Source: Circinella minor (taxonomy: Eukaryota; Mucoromycota; Mucoromycetes; Mucorales; Lichtheimiaceae). From it: a stretch of 39,323 nt of DNA. Positions 1 through 10,100 of the stretch are shown in pieces. The stretch is from the NCBI GenBank assembly GCA_016758965.1, contig JAEPRB010000320.1, positions 1 through 39,323 on the forward strand, in the 5' to 3' direction. A program made the position numbers and the translations under genes. Below the pieces are notes generated by a model. That model had not been told where the DNA came from. It worked only from the letters and a program-made list of their open reading frames with translations, and made no database searches. The number at the start of each line of letters is the position of its first letter. Position 1 is the stretch's first letter.

Positions 1-86
1 GGAGACAGACGGAACGAATCCGCTGCCTTCTGAACTTCCTCTGAGTTAGGTTTGCGGTAGTGTTTCATAATGGTTTTGGCTGTTTG
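1..86 (-). CDS. Partial exon of an unidentified protein, cut by the left window edge
   Basis: On the minus strand a frame stays open from about position 86 to the window edge. It follows a possible splice acceptor (TTTAG at 87-91 read on the minus strand) and contains an ATG at 66-68. The piece from that ATG reads MKHYRKPNSEEVQKAADSFR and continues outward. It is visibly richer in G+C than the flanking AT-rich DNA, which is why I think it is coding. The basic start followed by a short amphipathic stretch would suit a DNA-binding helix-turn-helix, but the fragment is too short to assign a family. The start could be this ATG or lie in an upstream exon. Confidence 0.35.
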
Positions 87-382
87 CTAAACACTTTCCA
101 AGAAAAGTGTTTTAAAAGCGGAAAAGGCCTACACCACTACTACAGTATTATTATTGCAATTTGCCATGCACCAGTATATCACCACCACCACATTTATCAA
201 TATAAAAAAATGGATTCTTTTTTTTTACTATTACTTATACTATAAGAAACAAAAAGACAAATTATGTTCAATTAAATGGATTGTTACTATCGATCAGGTA
301 TCAATAATATTATTGTGTCTTTTTCTTTAACAACATTTCTCAAACAATTATCTATTTTGAAATTGAATAAGCATTAAATTAT

Positions 383-447
383 GGGAATGACTACGGGCGC
401 GCCAATTCTGAGCGGGCACTTTAGTAACATGGTGCGCCCTTCGTCTG
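383..447 (+). repeat. Left terminal inverted repeat of the transposon
   Basis: This GC-rich block in AT-rich DNA contains two inverted boxes, GGGCGCGCC (392-400) and GGTGCGCCC (431-439), around a loop of about 30 nt. It can therefore fold on itself as well as pair with the right end. The second box carries one mismatch relative to the corresponding right-end box (GGCGCGCCC). Confidence 0.85.
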
Positions 448-929
448 TTTTATTTATGCTTGCTCTTGTTCAAGTCTGCTATAATATATGAATCGTGTCT
501 TATTTAAACTGGGTTTTCCTCTACTTTAATTAAAAGAAGTATGAATAAAATCAACCCATTCGAAGATCTATTAAAATATATTGTATATATATATCAAATT
601 AAATTAAGAATTAATTCTTAAAGTAAAAAAAATCATCTACTGTTTTTATTTTTATTTTTGAAGGCTTCAGTAATGACATCTTGAAATATTTATGTAATGG
701 AAATATTGTACTTATACTAATATTTGATATTTATATATTAATGTAAGCTTGCTATTACGGGATCCATCGACAAGCGGGATTTTCCAACATAAGTTTATTC
801 TACGTAACAAAAAAATAACATTTGAAGACTATACCGTTATCTTTCATACAAAGTGTTTTTGTGCTTACTGCTTGTGCTTGACTCATTCAACAATATTACA
901 ACAATATTTCACATGAGGATGTAATAGAA

Positions 930-985
930 GTCTTGTTTAAGAATCAAAACCTTGGCTCTGGAGTCTACCACATGAGCTACAAGAC
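930..985 (-). other. tRNA-like sequence lacking a full anticodon arm, inside the transposon
   Basis: On the minus strand a 56-nt segment starts GTCTTGT and ends ACAAGAC, a perfect 7-bp acceptor-like stem. Between them lie a D-arm-like AGCTCATGTGGTAGAC, then CTCCAGA (reads like an anticodon loop for CCA, Trp), then AAGGTTTTGATTCTT, which resembles a T arm. A normal tRNA would be about 72 nt; here the 3' half of the D stem and much of the anticodon stem are missing. It is most likely a tRNA-derived relic or mimic, not a working tRNA gene. Confidence 0.4.
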
Positions 986-1592
986 GAAGCTATGACTTTT
1001 AAAAGTGATTTCTACCTATAAGCTATTTTTATTCATATTTATATTGATTTGATTTTTTTTGTCGTTTTGTACTATTATATTAGTGACATCTTTTTTTTTT
1101 TTTTTTTCGTTCTACTATGTATGACCCATATTCTTTTTTCTTCTCTATTCATAAATGGTATTTTCTTACTTCGTAGTAATCTGTATTATATGAGTCATTT
1201 CTTTATTATTCTATGGATAATAATCCTTTTTTCAGCAGCTCTTATGACCCCACCCATTCAATATCATAATTCATATGTTCTTTTCTTGTAATTTCGTTTA
1301 TTTATGACACAACATAATATATTTACATACGTATTACTGATATATGCTCATATTTAGTACCACTTTTTAATCTATTTGCCATACTGTTTCACTCCTTTAA
1401 TTTCTTGTTATTGGCTTATTCTTTGTATGTATAGTTTTACAATATATTGCATTCTTTTATTATTTTTTGCTTACAGTAATTTTTAAATATATTTTATGGG
1501 TAGAAATGGAAAGAAACTCTATGTTCAATTGACACACTATGTTAGATATATTGTTAATAAGTATTTTTGAGATTGTGAAAATCTTGAATGGT

Positions 1593-1686
1593 AGACGAAG
1601 GGCGCGCCATGTTACTAAAGTGCCGGCTCAGAATTGGCGCGCCCCTCGTCTGATTATGAATTTTTGGCGCGCCCGTAGTCATCCCC
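1593..1686 (-). repeat. Right terminal inverted repeat of the transposon, with an extra internal unit
   Basis: Read on the minus strand it matches the left end, except for an extra stretch of about 30 nt just inside the first GGGCGCGCC box. The extra stretch ends in another GGGCGCGCC. This end therefore has three GGCGCGCC boxes (about 1601-1608, 1636-1643, 1666-1673) against two at the left. The boxes at 1601 and 1636 face each other with flanking AGACGA/TCGTCT, giving a long near-perfect hairpin stem. Confidence 0.85.
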
Positions 1687-1694
1687 TAAATTAT

Positions 1695-2155
1695 TATAAA
1701 AAGAAACACTAATTGGTTCATTTTTGCACTGACAACAGTACGTACTACTAGTTGTAAATATAAAGTCAATATACTTAACTAGTACAAAGTAAAAAAAAAA
1801 ACATGTTTGATATTAAATTTGTGGGTATAAATTAAAACCAATAGTATGATACGTACCATCCTACTTTTAAAAATGAATTTTTATTATCCCAGTACAATAT
1901 ATATATATTAGTGATTCTTGTCTCAATAAAAAATGAACGTGTAAACTTGTCAAAGAACAATTTACTTTATTATAATATATCAATAACAATACTATTTATT
2001 ATTATTATTGGAGTATCATTTGCAATTAATTATTAAGATGGGTTGATCTTTTACTTTCAGACTTGATTAATTTGCTACTATATAAAAGTTATTTATATGG
2101 AAATTAATATAAGTTGATATATATAAAATATTATACACTATATGATACTTATTTA
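1695..2155. other. AT-rich intergenic stretch, no gene seen
   Basis: The stretch lies between the transposon and the 3' end of the acidic repeat protein gene. Only short poly-A/T tracts, TA runs and two TACGTA sites (1739, 1850) are visible. Confidence 0.6.
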
Positions 2156-2998
2156 CTACTTACAATGTTGATGATGAACACCAATTGTGAAGACATGATT
2201 TTCACTTGATTCATATATATCATTTTCACTTTCTTTTTCTTCTTTATAATTGTTTTTATCAATGTCATTCTCATCTTCGTCTTCACTGGCTTCACCTTCA
2301 CCATCTTCATTGTCTTTATCATCTTCGTCTTCATTGTCTTCACTATCTTGGTCATCTTCTTCCTCACTGTCTTCACTGTCTTGATCATCTTCCTCTTCAC
2401 TACTGTCTTCACTGTTTTGGTCATCTTCTTCGTCACCGTCTTCATCATTATAATCATCATCCCAATCATCATCATCATCATAGTCATAACCATCATAATC
2501 ATTATCATCATCAGTATGATCGTTATTATGGATGATGTGATTATTGTCAGTGATACGATGAATTTGAACATTATTACTGTTATCACCAGTAACATTACCA
2601 ATGATATTATTTATTTGAATAGTACTTGGAATGATACAAGTATTACTGTCAATATTTAAATTACCAGTCATGTTTCGAATCAATAAAGTACCCGTGATAG
2701 CATGATTGATTGTTACAGTACCAATGACATTCATAAATATAGCATGACCAGAAACATCATTATTAATATTTAAATGACCCGTAATATTTTGAATAATGAT
2801 AGTGCCTTCAATAACAGAATCAATTGTTGCATGACCTATTATGTAAGGAATAGTCTTTTTTAGAGTACCATGTGTACTACTACTATTACTTGTAATATTA
2901 AAGTTATCTAAATTATTAATTATTAATTCAACTTGAAAAAAAAAAGTGTTTTCATGTGTAGGTAATAAAAGAAAAGTACCTTGATTCTTTTTTGACAT
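2156..2998 (-). CDS. Unknown protein: 19-residue beta-type repeats plus long acidic tail
   Basis: This single-exon frame of 280 aa starts at the ATG at 2996-2998 (MSKKNQGTF). A further in-frame ATG 18 codons upstream would only add a poly-Phe stretch encoded by a poly-A/T tract, so I chose the inner one. Residues about 55-120 carry regularly spaced glycines at 55, 65, 74, 84, 93, 103 and 112. The spacing is 10-9-10-9-10-9, each Gly followed by a beta-branched/aliphatic pattern such as GTVTINHAIT. This suggests a small beta-solenoid with 19 residues per rung. Residues about 162-270 are almost all D, E, S and N, with the tandem unit EEEDDQDSEDS. There is no signal peptide or membrane segment. 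The stop overlaps a good splice donor (GTAAGT), so the C-terminus could be spliced differently. I recognise no family. Confidence 0.5.
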   Translation of the reverse strand: MSKKNQGTFLLLPTHENTFFFQVELIINNLDNFNITSNSSSTHGTLKKTIPYIIGHATIDSVIEGTIIIQNITGHLNINNDVSGHAIFMNVIGTVTINHAITGTLLIRNMTGNLNIDSNTCIIPSTIQINNIIGNVTGDNSNNVQIHRITDNNHIIHNNDHTDDDNDYDGYDYDDDDDWDDDYNDEDGDEEDDQNSEDSSEEEDDQDSEDSEEEDDQDSEDNEDEDDKDNEDGEGEASEDEDENDIDKNNYKEEKESENDIYESSENHVFTIGVHHQHCK

Positions 2999-3384
2999 AT
3001 TTTTTAGTGAAAAAAGGAAAAAGAAAAAGAAAAATTCAAAATTACCGGACAAAAAAAGGTTAATTTTTTTTTTTTTTCATGCTTGGCAATTGTTATCATT
3101 GATTATAAATATGAGAACAATATATATATATATGTTTTAAAAAATTAAAAAACAAGTCTACCTATATTATGATAACAATCTATTATTCATAATAATAGGG
3201 ACGGATGATTATAAAGGTTTTGCTTTTTATAATGTTTATATGTTGAACAAGCATAAATTATAGACTATGGCAAAAAAAAAAAAAAAATGCTTCCAAATCC
3301 CCGCAAACTGCTTTTTTTTTTTCTTTTCGTTTCCAATATACATCTACTTTTTTTTTTTTTTAAAAAAAAAAGAAAGAAATAAAG
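2999..3384. promoter_or_regulatory. Divergent intergenic region between the acidic repeat protein and cactin
   Basis: These 386 bp separate two divergent start codons and must carry both promoters. They hold poly-T and poly-A tracts (about 3063-3078, 3272-3287, 3348-3371) and short TA repeats. I see no recognisable specific operator. Confidence 0.4.
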
Positions 3385-5666
3385 ATGCCCAGATCTCCTG
3401 ATAGAAGACGTCATCGTAGTCCATCTCCAGATAAATATAGAGACGAACGTAAACGTGATAAAAAGCGAAAGTAAGTTTCTTATATATATATATATATATA
3501 AATAATAGACTCTATAAAATAAAAACTCATTAATTATTTTATATAGACATAAACATCGTTCAGAATCACCAGACAATGACGACGATCGTAAAAGACGACG
3601 ACATAAAGAAAAAAAGAAATCTAAAAAAGAACGTTATTATTATGAAGAAGTAGTAGAAGAAGAAGAAGAAGAAAAACCAGATAATTCACGACTTGAACAT
3701 TTGGGTTATTCCAATGTGAATAATCCTTTTAATGATATTAACTTGGAATCAAAGTTTGTTTGGTCTAAAAAGAAACAACATGATCGTAAAAAGTTTGGAA
3801 AAAATACAGAAGAAATTCGACGTAAAGAAATGGAACGTAAACGTGAAACAGAAGAAGAATTAGCTAAATTGAATAAACGACGTGCTGAACGTGAAGTGGA
3901 AATGCAATTACGTGAAGAAGAAGCTATGCGTATGCAAAGAGAAGCAGAATTAGCACAAATGGGAGATTGGGAAACAAAAGAAGAAGAATTTCATTTAGAA
4001 CAAGCTAAAAGAAGAGCAGAAATTCGAATAAAGGAAGGAAGAGCTAAACCTATTGATATTCTTGCAATGAATTTAAGACTTGCGAATGAACCTGATAAAG
4101 TAGAAGAAGATGTTGAATTGGAAATTGATTTAGAAGAACCTTATACCATTTTTGATGTAAGTTTTTAAATTTTAAATTTTTTATATTATAAAGAAAAAGT
4201 AAAAAAAAAAAAAAAAAAAAAGTAGACTGAACTATATTTATTTATATATAGAATTTAACACTGGATGAAACAGAAGAATTACACAAGGATATTCAAATGC
4301 ATTTAAGTTTAGAAAAAAATGAACAAACATTGGAATTTTGGCGTGCATTAATTGTAGTTGCTGAAGATAAAGTGAATAAATTACAAAAAGATGCAACACA
4401 ACGTGCAGCTACAGGTGTTTCTGAAGGTGTTCAAGAAGATGTGGATCGTGTTCTTTCTGGTAAATCCTATGATCAATTATGTGTATTACAAAATCATATT
4501 ATGAACAAATTAAGTTCCAATGAACCTGTCGATGTTGAATATTGGGAAAACTTGTTAAGTGAATTGGTGGTTTATAAAGCCAAAGCTAAATTAACGGATA
4601 TGCATCAAGAACTTTTGGCTAAACGATTAAATCAATTGAGATCAAAACAACGTGAAGAAGCACAAAAGGTACAAGAAGAATTACAACGTGTACTTGAACA
4701 AGAAAATGTGGAAGTACATGGTCGTGGTGTAGAATCAGGTGAAGGTATGGAAATGGAACCCGTAGATCAAACTTTAATGGAAGAACAAGATCGTCGTGCA
4801 TTTGAACAAGAAGATAAAGAAGAAGAACAAACTATTTTAATTGAAAAATATGAAAGAAGTATGAGTCCTGAACCTTTTGAACACTTATCTCGAGAAGATC
4901 GTGATAAGAAAATAGTAGATCCAGCAGATGATTTGAAAGAATTGGTAATTATTATTATTATGATTCGTTTGTTTCTTTTATAAAATGAATTGAATAATTT
5001 ATATATTATATATAGATGGAACAACGACGTAAAGTATTGGCAGCCAAAATTATTCCTGTACGACATAAACCCAAGGAAGAACCAACATCTAATGAACCTC
5101 AAGATGATTCTATTGCTTCTGCAGCTTTATTTGAACAAGAAGCTGCTAAAGGTATTGATGAAGATGAAGCTATCTTTAATATTGAAGCTGAATTAGCCAA
5201 ACAAACATATATGTGGCAAGATAAATATCGACCTCGTAAACCACGTTACTTTAATCGTGTTCATACTGGTTATGAATGGAATAAATATAATCAAACTCAT
5301 TATGATCATGATAATCCACCACCCAAAGGTAAAAAAAAAAAAAAAAACTATTTAAATATATAACTATTTTAATTTTAATGTTTTTACTAACTTTATAATT
5401 TAGTTGTACAGGGTTACAAGTTTAATATATTTTATCCTGATTTAATTGATAAATCAGTGGCTCCTACTTATTTTATTGAAAAAGATCCAGAATCACCTGA
5501 AACTGTCATGATTCGTTTCCGTGCTGGACCTCCTTATGAAGATATTGCTTTTCGTATTGTCAATCGTGAATGGGAATATTCACATAAAAAAGGTTTTAAA
5601 TGTAGTTTTGATAGAGGTGTACTTAGTTTATGGTTCCATTTCAAACGTCAATTCTACAGAAAATAA
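3385..5666 (+). CDS. Cactin (spliceosome-associated protein)
   Basis: Five exons, 654 aa: 3385-3470, 3547-4156, 4252-4944, 5016-5328, 5404-5666. The N-terminus is RS/RD-rich and basic (MPRSPDRRRHRSPSP), as in splicing proteins. A charged coiled-coil region follows, containing GYSNVNNPF and then GRAKPIDILAMNLRL, the hallmark just before the cactin mid domain. Residues about 530-654 form the highly conserved cactin C-terminal domain, including YNQTHYDHDNPPPK, GYKFNIFYPDL and AGPPYEDIAF, ending in WFHFKRQFYRK. Cactin homologues act in pre-mRNA splicing; the fission yeast member Cay1 affects Rap1 and telomeres, and the fly protein was found through IkappaB/Cactus. Length is in the family range. 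All four introns keep frame. TMEM223 follows 96 bp downstream on the same strand. Confidence 0.95.
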
Positions 5667-5762
5667 ATATTATTTTACCAAGTGGCTTAAGTTATATAAT
5701 GCTTCCCCCCCCCTCTTCTTCTTTTCTCCGTCTTGTTATTTGTTTCCCCCCCAAAAAAAAAA

Positions 5763-6768
5763 ATGTTAAGGTCCATATTCTCAAGACCATTGTTTTTACA
5801 AGGTTTATATAATTATTCTTTATTAATGTTTTTAAACGTGGGAAGAACAATAAAGAGAAATGAACTACTAATAATTTTTTTTTTGATTGCAATTGAATAG
5901 TATCGTCACGGTCTTTTATAGGTACTCAAACACGATTAGCCTCTACTAGTGAAACAGCTTTTGATCGTAAATCTATTCAATATGCTGGAAAACAAATTAA
6001 ACAAACATTAAAAGGTCGTGACGTTGTATTTTATCAAGCACCAGAAGGTGTCAAACGTATGTTTTTATTCATGTATATATCTGCTGGTGTTCAACTTATG
6101 TTTTGGTAAGATAAAATATGATTTTTAAAACTTGAAAGGGTTTTTTAAATTAAATATATATAATTTTATAGGGGAAATCTTGCTAGTTTAGCTTATGTAA
6201 GTTATACAAAAAAAGAAAGTGATGCAGAAGATGCACCTATTGTTTTAGCACCTAAAAGTCAAAGAATGGCTATTGCGGGTGGAATGGTATCTATTGGTAT
6301 TGGTATTGCTGCTGTCATGTGTTTATATCCTTGGAGGTAAAAATGGATTCAATAATAATAATGAATGAATGAATGGGGAAAATAAACTAAATGAATTTTT
6401 TTTAGATATATTGATAAATTAATTCTTTTAAGAGGTGCCAATAAAGTAAAATTAGTTACACATGCACGTTTTATGAATTCACATAAATATAAAGAATATC
6501 CTATCGATCAACTTTATTGTAAACAAAAAGTATTTACTGGTTTAGGTAAGTAGTAGTTTATCTTTTGGATGATATTACATTGTTAACAAAGGAAACTAAA
6601 TTATAATTTTTAGGTGTTACTGGAAAAGATCCATTAGGAAAAACGAATTCATCTCATATCTTTTTACGTGCACAAGGTGAACGTATGGCATATATGTTAG
6701 ATCGTAAAGGAAAATTTACTGATGTTAAATTATTTGATGGTTTATGGTATAATCCAAATGCACGATAA
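5763..6768 (+). CDS. TMEM223-like mitochondrial inner-membrane protein
   Basis: Five exons, 234 aa: 5763-5802, 5901-6105, 6172-6336, 6406-6545, 6614-6768. The start MLRSIFSRPLFLQ is a classic mitochondrial presequence (basic, hydroxylated, no acidic residues), continuing RSFIGTQTRLAS. Two hydrophobic segments follow (around FLFMYISAGVQLMFWGNLASLAYV and the GGMVSIGIGIAAVMCLYPW region), the TMEM223 layout, then a soluble C-terminal part. Human TMEM223 is an inner-membrane factor involved in cytochrome c oxidase (COX1) biogenesis; the same role here is inferred. A branch site TACTAAT (5866-5872) supports the first intron. A second in-frame acceptor at 5921 would drop seven residues. The exon-1 donor, GTTTAT, is weak. 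Confidence 0.82.
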
Positions 6769-6888
6769 TTTTAATTTAGAAAATAAATATGACATTAACA
6801 AAGATAATATTATATATACAAAAGGGGGGGGGGTGGTGGTGGGGAATAATGTGAGATGATTATAATTAAATGCTTTGGATGATTAAAT

Positions 6889-7137
6889 TTATTCCATAGG
6901 ATTCGTTTTACCATCTTGTGGACGTTTAGCACGACGATCATCTCGTTCTTGAATACGATATTCTTTTTCTTGACGATGTTGAGTATAAGTTTCTTTTGCA
7001 TCTTCTTTAAAATTATGTAAAGTTTCATGAATTTGATGTAAATGAGGATGTTTAGCAGAATCAGTTAAACTGAATTTTCTTGGTGCTTTACGATTGGAAG
7101 TAGAATGGGATCGTTCACGAGTATTATTACTTGTCAT
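6889..7137 (-). CDS. Small basic/charged hypothetical protein
   Basis: A single-exon frame of 82 aa beginning MTSNNTRERSHS (an adjacent ATG one codon upstream is equally possible). It lies tail-to-tail with TMEM223, 120 bp apart. After a short Ser/Thr/Arg-rich N-terminus, residues about 30-75 are highly charged and probably helical (QIHETLHNFKEDAKETYTQH, then repeated ER/RR/KR). There is no signal peptide, transmembrane segment or recognisable domain. Codon use resembles the neighbouring genes, and an upstream untranslated region with normal base composition makes it a believable gene. Function unknown. Confidence 0.5.
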   Translation of the reverse strand: MTSNNTRERSHSTSNRKAPRKFSLTDSAKHPHLHQIHETLHNFKEDAKETYTQHRQEKEYRIQERDDRRAKRPQDGKTNPME

Positions 7138-7140
7138 CAT

Positions 7141-10100
7141 TTTTTGTTTGTATGTTTCTGTTTGTAAAAATTGATATATAAAAGTTATTTTGAAAAAAAA
7201 AAAGATCCAACTCTTTATATACTTTTTTTTCATCATATGCTAATTCCTAAATATGCGTGTGTGTAACTATCCTTTACGTCATTTATATAACCCAGGTTTT
7301 TTTTAAGCGTTTTACCTAAAAAGGGATAAATCTTTTTGACGATCATAAAAATTAACCAATCATTCTTTTTAGTAACTATGATGCCAAGAAAGCATAATTA
7401 AAGGGTATTAATTCTTTACACTTTCATTGTTAATTAAATCGAGAAAATTCGATAAGCTTCTATGCTAAAAATAATGTCTTAACATTCATAAGAAATAGTA
7501 AAAGTCTTGGCTGTTTATTATGCAAATGACACGTTTTAAAATGTGTAATCAGAATGGGGTCAAGAACTATTTTATTTATTTTATTTTACCTCATTATTTA
7601 TTTATACTAAAAAAATTGTTACTATTCTATGTACGTAGGTATCGTTACTTTTTTAATAATACCCTAGTTAAATATCTCATGAGAAGAGACATTTCATACA
7701 AAAGATAGAGTATATCTCGTCATACTTCTTTTTTTAATTATTTTAGTAAAGTATAAAATGCATTTCATTTAAAAATCGGGAGAATCGGACCGATCGTTTT
7801 CTTTGTACTACTTTATATTCCTTGGCATCTTTAAATTTAATGATAGAAACTTCTATTTTTTTTTTTATCACGTCAAAATAAAAAACTCGGGTACTATAGC
7901 TCTAAAAACTTGAACGTAGAAAAAAACAACAACAACAACAAATAATTATTCTCATAAACTAATGAAATGAACCCAGTTTTCTTTTTTTTTTTTTGTCTAC
8001 GTATACGTACTTTTACGTTACTCATAACTGATTTTTCTATTTTGACTACTATAAACCAACAGGCTAATAATAGTATATGATTATTATAATGTGACATAAA
8101 AATAAAAAAAATCTTGCTTTCAGAGATACTTACGTATATTTACAACAGGAGGAAAATTAATACAAACTATTTATTACGAAAAAAAAAAAAAGAAAAAGAC
8201 AAAGTTATATAATGGATATGGCGTTGTTGAAATTTTATGCACGTCGAGCTTAAGTTTAACTCTATTTTAAGGGCCACCTTCTTGGGAAATATTGAGAAAA
8301 TGAGTTAACACGTCTGCCTTCTGTCGGGTAGATCCCAACAGCATCATCTACGTTATTAGAGTTTTGATGCCGCTAACACACTTACTTTTGTAATATGTTT
8401 TTTTTTTGTCTGCTGTTTATTTCTAACAACTCTCAAGGGTGATATAACAGAGGATTTATTCAAAACAATAATAATCAATAGCAGCAGCTATTAAAATTCA
8501 AACTTGGTTATACATCATCTGGTGTATATATTTAGTTTAAGAATTGTACCCAGCTACTCTCCAAAGAGGACATTATTTATTTAGTAATTTGAATAAATAA
8601 ATAAAAGCTTTGTTCTTACTTATGCACATATGGCATAAGGAATCCAGGACTCTCTCTCTTTACAAAAATAATAATAGATATTGAAAATGTTTAATAAAAA
8701 AAATGATCATGTCTTTTTTAACTTTATAACTAATCAACTAAATTATAGGCATACTTTATTCTTTTTTCCTATTACGATATGGTAGTCTGATTACGTGTTG
8801 AAAAAAATGTTCTTGTATAGTTTATTAGTGTACGTATGATGTGATAATTCACATGATGTCTAATCAGTCTGAATTCGATATGGAAGATCAAATGCATTAT
8901 AATATACTAACCTATTTGGCTATTATCAGCTTTCAGAGGTAATATTTGCATTTAATAAATGTTACGATCAAAAGTATAATAATATAAATCAAGTCAAGAC
9001 AACAACATAACATGTTATTTCGTTTGTCATAGATAAAATATGTCAACGCTTGCTAAAGTTAATAGATAACTAAATGGTCTACAATAATTATTTACGTATC
9101 TAGATGTGCTTTTCACCATTTATGTTACATGCACCCAGATTTGATAGTTGTTTAGAATTATTTAATCGGGTTTTCAAATATCAAATATAAATGTTAACAG
9201 AGGCAAAAAAAAAAAAATACTATAACATGCGCAGCCCACATCAAATGTTCAATTCCTTACATGCTGAAAGAAAATCACTCTACTTTTATGCCTATTACAC
9301 CTAAAAAATTTTAAAACACTATTTTTGCTACGTACGTAACTTTTTTTTTTAATTTTATTCTATGTGATTTATAGATTTTATACCTACTTCAACAGTTATT
9401 ACAAAGACAAAAATTGTAGTACGTAGTATGTTTATTATATGATGAATTTCATTTGGGAATTCCAGTCAGACCAAGGTATTGTTACGTAATATATCATCTG
9501 AAGAGTGTCTTAGTATTTTGAATGTTTTCTTTTGTTAAGATGATACGTAGAAATATTTACTTGAATAACAATTTTGTTTTAAAATCAACATTAAATCGAG
9601 ATAGACGGTGCCACTGGTTTGAGGAATGTCTCTATATTTTAAAGTTAATGTGTCAATCACTTGTGTTAAGGTTTGTAATATAAATAGTTCTTTTCAGAAA
9701 AGTTTTAGTTATACTGATATTATAAAAATAAATAATATTAATCCTGTTCTCTCTTATTCCTTCTGCATGATGCATTGAACTTATATTATCCATAATTATT
9801 TTAAGAATATATACGTAGTAGTTACTTTGCTTGTATAAACACTTTTAATAAATGTATTTATATAAGCATTCTAGTAAAGTACGCAACCGTTGTTAAAAAA
9901 AATTGAAGTTATTTCTTTCTCTTTTCTTACCCTCTTTTTTATTTTATTTTATAAAACTAATCTAGTATAAAATGCTATTAAACGGGGATGTTTAGTTCAA
10001 CAGTAATTTTATTGCAACTATCAGTGCTTTAGTATATACTTTTTTATATACGTAAAAAATTGATTGTGATCTAAACAAGGCATTTGAAAAACCATTCCAA

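Larger units (their letters stand above)
375..1694. mobile_element. Non-autonomous DNA transposon with terminal inverted repeats and 8-bp target-site duplication
   Basis: The element spans 383-1686 (about 1.3 kb). It is flanked on both sides by the direct repeat TAAATTAT (375-382 and 1687-1694). The two ends are inverted copies beginning GGGAATGACTACGGGCGCGCC on the left and GGGGATGACTACGGGCGCGCC on the right (reverse complement). The left terminal block is 383-447; the right block is 1593-1686, with about 30 extra bases. The interior is AT-rich and carries no transposase-like frame, so the copy is presumably mobilised in trans. An 8-bp duplication is typical of hAT elements and also seen in Merlin and P families; the GGG termini do not decide between them. 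A tRNA-like motif lies inside at 930-985. Confidence 0.85.

Noticed and set aside
2206..2659. Overlapping frames on the plus strand opposite the acidic protein (His/Leu- and Ile/Val-rich)
   Set aside because: They are shadows of the repetitive GAT/GAA/TCA codons on the minus strand; composition is pure low complexity.
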